Assembly: GCA_032111745.1 (NCBI GenBank)
Contig: JAULUH010000197.1
Coordinates: 1-5,564, forward strand
DNA from: JAULUH01 sp032111745
Lineage (GTDB): Bacteria > Chloroflexota > Anaerolineae > JAAEKA01
Direction: 5' to 3'
DNA length: 5,564 bases
Part shown: in pieces, positions 1 to 4,928 of the stretch
How the letters are laid out: each line of letters begins with the position of its first letter
Position numbering within the stretch: position 1 is the stretch's first letter
The notes under the pieces: model-generated
What the model saw: the letters and a program-made list of their open reading frames with translations, nothing else
The model's database searches: none
Told to the model about the DNA's origin: nothing
Made by a program: the position numbers and the translations under genes

Positions 1-7
1 TCAGTCC

Positions 8-1888
8 ATGGTGCACAAACCCACGAGGCGGACGTTGCCGCTGGTTCTCCTCACCCTGCTGCTGCTCTCGGCCGTGGTCGTGTTGCCGGCCGCCGCCGAG
101 GAGCCGGCGCCCCAGCGCTGGGTGCCCATCGGCGCCTCCTATGAAGCCGACACCCTGAGCCTCTTCGCCGCCCAGGCCGCCGACCTCGATACGGATGGGG
201 TGGTCATGCTGCGCGTCCTGCCGATCACCTACGGCTTCGATCCCTACGTCATCTCGGACAAAGACCGCACCAAGAATCTGCAGCTCTTGCAGCGCCGCGC
301 CAACGACCTGTTGAGTGCGTGCGAGTTCGTGGTTGTCGCACCGGTGACCTGTGACGTCACGATCGTCGACATCCAGATCCGCGACGATGCCTTCGACCCT
401 GCCAAGGTGGCCCTGCTGGGCGACGGGGTGGACGGGGTCTACATCCCCGGCGGTGACCAGGTGCTGGCCATGATCGTGGTGGCCAACACGCCCACCGAGG
501 ATGCCCTGGAGGCCCTGTTTGCCCGCGGGGTGCCCATCGGCGGCAACAGCGCCGGCGCCGCGGTGCAGTCGTTCCACATGATCGCCGGCTACACAGGCGA
601 TAACTACCCGTGGGATGGCCTCAAGCAGGGGGCCGTCGACCTGTGGTACGGCTCCCCGGACCCCGACCAGCGCGGGCTGCGCTTCGGCCTGCAGCCGGCG
701 GTCGTCGAGCAGCACGTCCTGCAGCGCGGCCGCCTGGCGCGGCTGCTGCAGGCGGTCAAGGAGCTGCCCGCCAGCCACCTCGGCGTGGGCCTGGACAACG
801 CCACCGCCGCCGTGATCGAGAACAGCCAGAGCGTGCACTCGGTGACCGGCCTCACCGCGGCCGCGGTGGTCGACCAGGACACCTACGGCACCGCTGCCGG
901 TGCCTCCTACCAGAGCAGCGCCGCGGTGCTTTCGATGCGTGCGGCCGTGCTGCACCTGTTGCCCCCCGGCCCCTACGGCTACGACCTGGTAGCCCGGCAG
1001 CCGGTGGTGGGCGGGGTGCCGGATGCCGGTGCACCCGATCTCTCCGGCCGCAGCTACGGCCTGCTCCCCGCCTCGGCGGGCGCGGGAACGCTGTGGATCG
1101 CCGGCGACCTGTCGGGTGACAAGGCTGGCCCCGTGGTGCAGCGATTCGCCCAGGCGGCCGCCGCCGCGGCCGGGCCCACCCTGGTGCTCGGCGTTGGCAC
1201 ACCCAACGGCAACGGCCAGAGCCTGGCCAGCACCTGGAAGGAGGACCTGCGCCGCGCCGGCGTGCCGGTGGTGGCCTCAGCCTCCCTGACCCCCGGCCTG
1301 AGCGCCAAGGCCCGGGCCACGTTGCGCAGCCAGGTCCTGGCCGCGGGCGCCATCATGGTCGTCAGCGACCAGCAGGACGTGGTGGCAGAGCTGGTGCCTG
1401 AGCTTGCTGCGGCCGGCCTGGTCGAGCGCTGGGCCAGCGGCGCGCCCGTCCTGCTGGACAACGGTGCCGCGGCCGCGGCCGGCAGCTGGATGAGCGCCGA
1501 GCGGCAGCCGACGGCGGACGAGAGGGAAGACCAGGGCAGCGAAACCTTCCTGCTCTCCGGCGGCTACGCCGTGGACGTGGCGCCGGGCCTCGGCCTGGTG
1601 CCCGGCTTCGCCTTCGAGCCGCGCGCGCTCTACGACTACCGCTGGGGCTGGCTGGCCAGCCAGGTCTACCACCATCCGCACACCATCGCCATCGGCGTGG
1701 ACGACGCGCTCGCCCTAGAGGTCACGCCTGCGGGCGCGACCGTGATCGGCGCGGACGGCGTGGTCGTGCTGGACGGCCGCTACGCCCGGGTGCTGGCCGC
1801 CGGCACCAACGACGCCATCGCGGCTACGTGGCTGCTGGTCGACACCTTCGCGCCGGGTGAGGTCGTGGCGGTCGTGGCAGAGCCGTAA
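8..1888 (+). CDS. Exported cyanophycinase-like peptidase S51 protein with a degenerate second S51-like half
   Basis: Seen: residues 1-30 form a signal peptide (basic KPTRR, a Leu/Val-rich core, then PAAA before EE), so the product is probably exported; this also supports the ATG at base 8, although only 7 bases lie upstream and no ribosome site can be judged. The N-terminal domain (about 38-290) has GVYIPGGDQ at 143-151, the nucleophile elbow GGNSAGAAV with Ser181, VVEQHVLQRGRLARLL at 232-247 with His236, and GVGLDNATA at 259-267. Known: in cyanophycinases (family S51) this order of motifs carries the catalytic Ser and His, and the enzymes cleave cyanophycin (Asp-Arg polymer) or related isoaspartyl bonds. 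Inferred: an extracytoplasmic S51 hydrolase; the true substrate is open. Residues about 358-605 look like a second copy lacking the catalytic residues. At 626 residues it is about twice the size of a single S51 domain. The gene ends in TAA, 23 bases before a terminator. Confidence 0.85.
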   Translation: MVHKPTRRTLPLVLLTLLLLSAVVVLPAAAEEPAPQRWVPIGASYEADTLSLFAAQAADLDTDGVVMLRVLPITYGFDPYVISDKDRTKNLQLLQRRANDLLSACEFVVVAPVTCDVTIVDIQIRDDAFDPAKVALLGDGVDGVYIPGGDQVLAMIVVANTPTEDALEALFARGVPIGGNSAGAAVQSFHMIAGYTGDNYPWDGLKQGAVDLWYGSPDPDQRGLRFGLQPAVVEQHVLQRGRLARLLQAVKELPASHLGVGLDNATAAVIENSQSVHSVTGLTAAAVVDQDTYGTAAGASYQSSAAVLSMRAAVLHLLPPGPYGYDLVARQPVVGGVPDAGAPDLSGRSYGLLPASAGAGTLWIAGDLSGDKAGPVVQRFAQAAAAAAGPTLVLGVGTPNGNGQSLASTWKEDLRRAGVPVVASASLTPGLSAKARATLRSQVLAAGAIMVVSDQQDVVAELVPELAAAGLVERWASGAPVLLDNGAAAAAGSWMSAERQPTADEREDQGSETFLLSGGYAVDVAPGLGLVPGFAFEPRALYDYRWGWLASQVYHHPHTIAIGVDDALALEVTPAGATVIGADGVVVLDGRYARVLAAGTNDAIAATWLLVDTFAPGEVVAVVAEP

Positions 1889-1911
1889 CTGGCTGGCGCT
1901 GCCCAGTGTAG

Positions 1912-1945
1912 AAAGCCCCATGATCTCAGGTCATGGGGCTTTTTT
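1912..1945 (+). terminator. Intrinsic terminator of the S51 gene
   Basis: A perfect stem AGCCCCATGA (1914-1923) / TCATGGGGCT (1931-1940), extended by two A-T pairs (1912-1913 with 1941-1942), encloses the 7-base loop TCTCAGG. A run of six T (1940-1945) follows. It begins 23 bases after the TAA of the S51 gene. On the opposite strand the stem is followed only by TTTC, so strong bidirectional action is unlikely. Confidence 0.93.
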
Positions 1946-2025
1946 GCGTTGGGCCAGATGGCGACGAATCGGCGAGGACCGCAATCATCGGCATGCCGTC
2001 GTCTGCCGGCACTTCCAGGTAGGCC

Positions 2026-2136
2026 GGAACACGGACAGACACGGACGCCGGAGCTTACCGCAGAGGCGCAGAGGACGCAGAGGGGAGCAAGGGCCGGAGG
2101 AGCCGGAGCGGAACACGGACAGACACAGACGCCGGA
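2026..2136. repeat. Composite dispersed-type repeat: two 27-bp direct copies flanking a short tandem array
   Basis: Bases 2026-2052 and 2110-2136 are direct copies of a 27-bp unit that begins GGAACACGGACAGACAC and ends GACGCCGGA, with a single difference (G at 2044, A at 2128). Between them are three CGCAGAGG copies and two CCGGAG copies (2094-2099 and 2103-2108). From memory, motifs of the type CACGGACAGACACGGAC and CGCAGAGGCGCAGAGG recur between genes in many unrelated environmental bacteria, sometimes beside GxxExxY or four-helix-bundle (23S rRNA intervening-sequence) proteins. That recollection could not be checked here, and no such protein gene is present in the window. Minus-strand open frames crossing this stretch, rich in Cys, Pro and Ser, are products of the repeat and not genes. 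Confidence 0.8.
2059..2083. repeat. CGCAGAGG x3 short tandem array
   Basis: CGCAGAGG occurs at 2059-2066, 2067-2074 and 2076-2083, giving an 8 to 9 base period just after CTTAC. It forms the core of the larger composite repeat. There is no dyad symmetry typical of an operator and no spacers, so it is neither a CRISPR array nor an obvious iteron set. Confidence 0.8.
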
Positions 2137-2169
2137 AGTGACCTTGGAAGGGCTGCGAAGAAGATCGCG

Positions 2170-2207
2170 TTTCTTGACGCAGGAATGATCCTGCGAGACA
2201 GGATGAG
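2170..2207. repeat. Diverged ACAGGAT-type interspersed element with a small hairpin
   Basis: The segment starts TTTCTTGACGCAGGA and ends ACAGGATGAG. It contains CAGGA at 2180-2184 and 2199-2203 and the inverted form TCCTG at 2189-2193. CGCAGGA (2178-2184) and TCCTGCG (2189-2195) form a 7-bp stem with the loop ATGA. TCCTG could pair instead with the second CAGGA, so two mutually exclusive hairpins are possible. The layout resembles the TTTTTGACAGGAT...ACAGGATGA repeats I recall from intergenic DNA of environmental bacteria, but this copy is diverged and the assignment is tentative. Confidence 0.45.
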
Positions 2208-2249
2208 GGAGCAGCTCTTGAAAAGCTCTGTTCGCCTGTGGCAATGCTC

Positions 2250-2278
2250 TTGACCCGGCCGGCTCCCCATGGTACTAT
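2250..2278 (+). promoter_or_regulatory. Sigma70-type promoter with extended -10 for the methyltransferase transcript
   Basis: The -35 box TTGACC (2250-2255) matches TTGACA at 5 of 6 positions. A 17-base spacer, the optimal length, leads to the -10 box TACTAT (2273-2278), which matches TATAAT at 4 of 6. TGG (2270-2272) just before it supplies an extended -10 TGn element. Transcription would start near 2285 and leave a leader of about 115 bases before the ATG at 2400. No other gene start lies between. CCGGCCGG (2255-2262) overlaps the end of the -35 box and is a possible but unproven protein-binding site. Confidence 0.6.
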
Positions 2279-2295
2279 CACTCCAGGGCCACCGC

Positions 2296-2321
2296 GAGCG
2301 CCGCAGGCGTGGCGGCGGCTC
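2296..2321 (+). promoter_or_regulatory. GC-rich stem-loop in the predicted leader
   Basis: GAGC+GCCGC (2296-2304) pairs with GCGGC+GCTC (2312-2316 and 2318-2321), leaving one bulged G at 2317 and the 7-base loop AGGCGTG. It would lie about 10 to 35 bases into the predicted mRNA. There is no T-run after it, so it is not a terminator. It may only reflect high GC content, and no known riboswitch class is recognisable. Confidence 0.3.
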
Positions 2322-2340
2322 CGGCATAGACCCAACACGC

Positions 2341-2356
2341 CTGGCAGCGCTGCCAG
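2341..2356. promoter_or_regulatory. Perfect 16-bp palindrome, candidate operator
   Basis: CTGGCAGCGCTGCCAG is identical to its own reverse complement. It lies about 56 bases downstream of the predicted transcription start and 44 bases before the methyltransferase ATG. A dimeric repressor bound here could block elongation. Its symmetry with no loop suits a DNA site better than an RNA hairpin. The cognate regulator is not in this window. Confidence 0.4.
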
Positions 2357-2399
2357 CCAGGACGGGTGATCAGGTTCAATTCGACACGCCGGATGTGCC

Positions 2400-3251
2400 A
2401 TGGAAGCTCTAACTCAGCCGGATGACCTTGAAGACGAGACCGCCGACGTGGGCGAAACCATTCGCCTGCTGGGGGTGAGCGACTCTCTCAGAAGACCCCT
2501 GATCCACGCGGCCATCCAGGCCCTGAACCTTCCGCCCGGGAGTCGCGGGCTGGACGTCGGCTGCGGCATCGGCCTGCAGGCCAGGCAATTGGCCGAGGCC
2601 GTGGGACCGTCAGGGCATATCACAGGGCTCGACCTGTCCCCCCAGCTGCTGCAGCACGCCAACCGGCTGGCCGCGCGCTCCGGCCTGGCCGATCGCATCA
2701 CCTTCCGTGAAGGCGACATGCATGCGCTGCCGTTCGACGACGGTGCCTTTGACTGGCTGTGGAGCGCCGATTGCGCCGGCTATGCAGCCGCGGAGCCGTT
2801 GCGCTTGATGAGGGAGCTGGCGCGCGTCGTCAGGCCCGGCGGCATCGTGGCTATCCTGTTCTGGTCCTCCCAGATGTTGCTCCCGGGACATCCCCTGCTG
2901 GAGGCACGACTGAACGCGACGCGCGCCGGTATCGCCCCCTTTGTCGCAGAGATGGGGCCGGAGCTGCATCCGCTCACCGCCCTGCGCTGGTTCCGGCAAG
3001 CGGGGCTAGAGAACACCTGGGTCAAGACCCTCGCCGGTACCGCCCATGCTCCGCTGGACGAGGACATCCGCAACGCGCTGGTGGCACTGCTGGAGATGCG
3101 CTGGACAGGAGCAGAGGCCGAGCTCTCGCCCGAGGATCGAGCCGCGTATCGGCGACTCTGCCTGGCTGAGTCACCGGATTTCATCTTGAACCGGCCCGGC
3201 TACTACGCCTTCTTCACCTACTCGCTGTTCTGCGGCCGGGTCGCCAGGTGA
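2400..3251 (+). CDS. Class I SAM-dependent methyltransferase (UbiE/type 11-like)
   Basis: Seen: SAM-binding motif I LDVGCGIG (51-58), the acidic residue ending strand 2 in GLDLS (Asp78), motif II EGDMHALPF (104-112), FDWLWSADC (117-125), and a post-motif RVVRPGGIV (142-150) with the PGG turn usual in this fold. Known: this pattern defines the Rossmann-like class I methyltransferases, in which small-molecule C-, O- and N-methylases (UbiE-like) are common. The 283-residue length is normal for them. The C-terminal part, about 160-283, is variable and should form the acceptor site; the closing FFTYSLFCGRVAR is aromatic-rich, which may suit a hydrophobic acceptor. No signal peptide or membrane span is visible, so it is cytoplasmic. 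The ribosome site is weak (GGAT at 2391-2394). A promoter lies upstream, and the hydrolase follows after an 83-base gap, probably on the same transcript. The substrate cannot be told from sequence. Confidence 0.85.
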   Translation: MEALTQPDDLEDETADVGETIRLLGVSDSLRRPLIHAAIQALNLPPGSRGLDVGCGIGLQARQLAEAVGPSGHITGLDLSPQLLQHANRLAARSGLADRITFREGDMHALPFDDGAFDWLWSADCAGYAAAEPLRLMRELARVVRPGGIVAILFWSSQMLLPGHPLLEARLNATRAGIAPFVAEMGPELHPLTALRWFRQAGLENTWVKTLAGTAHAPLDEDIRNALVALLEMRWTGAEAELSPEDRAAYRRLCLAESPDFILNRPGYYAFFTYSLFCGRVAR

Positions 3252-3334
3252 GTCGTTGTGAACCGCCACATCCTGCCTCTGCCGCCGCACGAGCGCACCA
3301 AGACATTACGACAGCACATGCACGAGAGCGAGCC

Positions 3335-4327
3335 ATGAGACTTCTACGCAACACGCCACCCTTCCGTGGACCCGATGGCAAGGTCATTCCGGGCAGCATC
3401 GCCGAGGTCCACACTCTCCATCTCGGCGGGGTTGATCAGTGGGTGATGATTCGGGGCGAGAGCCTCGCCAATCCCCTCTTGGTCCTCCTGCACGGCGGGC
3501 CAGGCTTCTCCGACACGTTCTTCTTCCGCCGCTTCAATGCACCGCTGGAGAAGGCCTTCACAGTCGTCTACTGGGACCAGCGCGGCAGCGGCAAATCGTA
3601 CGACAGCCGGATTCCCAGGTCCTCCATGACGGTAGAGCAGTTCATCGCCGACCTCGGCCAGCTGGTCGAGGCCGTATGCAAAGGCGTGGGCCAGCAGAAG
3701 GTAGTCCTCTTCGGGCACTCCTGGGGCTCTGCGCTCGGCGTACTCTATGCCGCCCGGTTCCCGGAGAAGGTGGCGGCCTATGTGGGCAGCGGACAAACGG
3801 GTGACTCACTGGCGGGCGAGTCGATATCCTACGCCTATGCGCTGGCCGAGGCGCAGCGCCTGGGCAACCGCAAGGCCCTGGAGGAGCTGCGCGCCATCGG
3901 GCCGCCACCTCACACCGCCAGCCAGTTGTGGACGGAGCGCATGTGGCTGAATCGCCTCGGGGGCCAGCTAAGCGCACGCCACCTGTTGAGCCTCGGGCGA
4001 ACCGTTTTGGGCGCGCCGGAATCGTCGCTCTTCGAAATACCGGGCACGATGGCTGGCTTTCGGTTTTCCCTGGACGCCATGTGGGCCGAGGTCTCGCGGA
4101 TCAACCTGATCGAGATGGTGCCTGCGCTGCCGGCGCCCGTGTTCTTCTTTCTCGGGCGCCACGATCACTGGGTTCCCCCCGAGGCCAGCGTGGCCTACTT
4201 CGAAGCCCTGACCGCGCCGTCGAAGACCCTCATCTGGTTCGAGGAGTCCGGCCACGAGCCCTTCGCCGACGAGCCGGCCAAGTTCAATACCCTGATGGTG
4301 GAGCTGGTGCGGCCGGTGGCGGCGTGA
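3335..4327 (+). CDS. Alpha/beta hydrolase, prolyl iminopeptidase-like (S33 type)
   Basis: Seen, numbering from the ATG at 3335 (330 residues): the oxyanion-hole motif HGGPG (53-57), WDQRGSGKS (80-88), the nucleophile elbow GHSWGS with Ser129, the acid in LGRHDHWVP (Asp277) and the catalytic His307 in SGHEPF, so the full triad is present. The cap region lies about 155-250. Known: HGGPG together with DQRG.G is typical of prolyl iminopeptidases and related S33 hydrolases, which remove N-terminal proline or hydrolyse amides and esters. The narrow substrate is not predictable. The start at 3335 was chosen because family-like sequence (RLLRNTPPFR) begins there. The same frame extends to a GTG at 3248 that overlaps the methyltransferase stop, but those 29 extra residues are low in family character and no ribosome site precedes them. 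GAGAG at 3324-3328 is a modest ribosome site for the chosen start. No signal peptide; probably cytoplasmic. Confidence 0.85.
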   Translation: MRLLRNTPPFRGPDGKVIPGSIAEVHTLHLGGVDQWVMIRGESLANPLLVLLHGGPGFSDTFFFRRFNAPLEKAFTVVYWDQRGSGKSYDSRIPRSSMTVEQFIADLGQLVEAVCKGVGQQKVVLFGHSWGSALGVLYAARFPEKVAAYVGSGQTGDSLAGESISYAYALAEAQRLGNRKALEELRAIGPPPHTASQLWTERMWLNRLGGQLSARHLLSLGRTVLGAPESSLFEIPGTMAGFRFSLDAMWAEVSRINLIEMVPALPAPVFFFLGRHDHWVPPEASVAYFEALTAPSKTLIWFEESGHEPFADEPAKFNTLMVELVRPVAA

Positions 4328-4703
4328 GGGGCCTGGCACCAGGCACCGGGCTGCACTGCAGTTGCGATCAAGTGCGTGGGTGACGGGCGGTACCGAGGGC
4401 TTTTCCTGGGTTCAACCTTGTTTTCAATCCACAGCATAGAAGAAATGCAAGGATATCAGTCCCAAACCAGGGGGAGTTCTTCCAGGGGAGGGATAGGCTG
4501 GCCGCGCCAGCGCAGGAGTGACCAGGCGTGAGCTTTGCGCAACATCAGCGTTAATGGTTTCCAGGACCATGCGCATCGATCGACGCTGAGCCTCGCCAAC
4601 CGAATAGTAGTTGGCAAGGGGATGATCTTGTCAGGATCGAGTTCTTCGACAAGCAGGCACCGGGCCAAACTGCCAGATAACCAAGACAAACAGGAGAACA
4701 CGA
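4328..4703. other. Intergenic region without a supported gene
   Basis: No convincing coding region was found. Visible structures are GCCTG/CAGGC (4331-4344, loop GCAC), GCCAAC/GTTGGC (4595-4615, 9-base loop) and CTTGTC/GACAAG (4627-4653, 15-base loop). None is followed by a T-run, so no intrinsic terminator for the hydrolase gene is visible. Bases 4401-4460 drop to about 38% GC (23 of 60), far below the genes, as often seen near promoters; however, no -35/-10 pair with good spacing could be found. Short minus-strand open frames here are discussed as a possible gene relic. Confidence 0.6.
4692..4696 (+). promoter_or_regulatory. Strong ribosome binding site fixing the start at 4704
   Basis: AGGAG (in ACAGGAGAACACGAATG) lies 7 bases before the ATG. 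It is the best Shine-Dalgarno site in the window and shows that the interrupted repeat-protein gene was, or is, translated from 4704. Confidence 0.85.
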
Positions 4704-4928
4704 ATGGCTATACCGCTCGCTCCCATAGTGCACGGCCCGATCGTCCCCAGCAGCACCCACGTCGCGGTGTCGGGTGCTCTTCTCGGCGCCACCATCCAGG
4801 TGGTTACCGTGGGGATCAACGAGGTGGGCCGCGCCACCGCTGGCGCCAACGGCAATTTGCTGGTGCCGCTGCACCGGACCCTCGTCCCGGGGGAGCTGGT
4901 TTTCGCGAGGCAAACCGCCGGCTTGTAG
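4704..4928 (+). CDS. First repeat as actually translated before the stop (74 residues)
   Basis: If TAG is read as a stop, the product is only 74 residues: MAIPLAPIVHGPIVPSS, then one beta-rich repeat ending ARQTAGL. It could be one folded repeat unit without its neighbours. The strong AGGAG site at 4692-4696 supports translation. Nothing suggests that an independent small protein was intended, because the sequence is an ordinary member of the repeat series that continues downstream in the same frame. Confidence 0.55.
   Translation: MAIPLAPIVHGPIVPSSTHVAVSGALLGATIQVVTVGINEVGRATAGANGNLLVPLHRTLVPGELVFARQTAGL

Noticed and set aside
604..1681. Several long open frames on both strands inside the S51 gene (for example 610-1119 + and 1277-1681 -)
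   Set aside because: They are Arg/Pro/Ala-rich and are shadow frames expected in GC-rich coding DNA. The S51 frame carries signal peptide and family motifs throughout.
2373..2400. GGTTCAATTC followed by a CCA end, resembling a tRNA T-arm and 3' end
   Set aside because: The bases flanking the loop do not form a T-stem, and no acceptor or anticodon arms can be built upstream.
1780..2401. Minus-strand frames crossing the repeat cluster, rich in Cys-Pro-Ser and LRPLRLCG-like strings
   Set aside because: This kind of translation arises from the dispersed repeat itself and carries no domain signal.
3248..3334. GTG start giving a 29-residue N-terminal extension of the hydrolase
   Set aside because: It has no ribosome site, the residues are Ala/Arg/His-rich and unlike the family, and the family-like sequence starts at ATG 3335. 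The GTGA overlap keeps it as a minor alternative.
4331..4344. Hairpin GCCTG/CAGGC just after the hydrolase stop as a terminator
   Set aside because: It has only a 5-bp stem and no T-run follows, so it does not meet the pattern shown by the terminator at 1912-1945.
4340..4665. 12-base direct repeat CAGGCACCGGGC at 4340-4351 and 4654-4665, as possible element ends
   Set aside because: A 12-base match in GC-rich DNA of this length is expected about once by chance, and nothing between the copies looks mobile.
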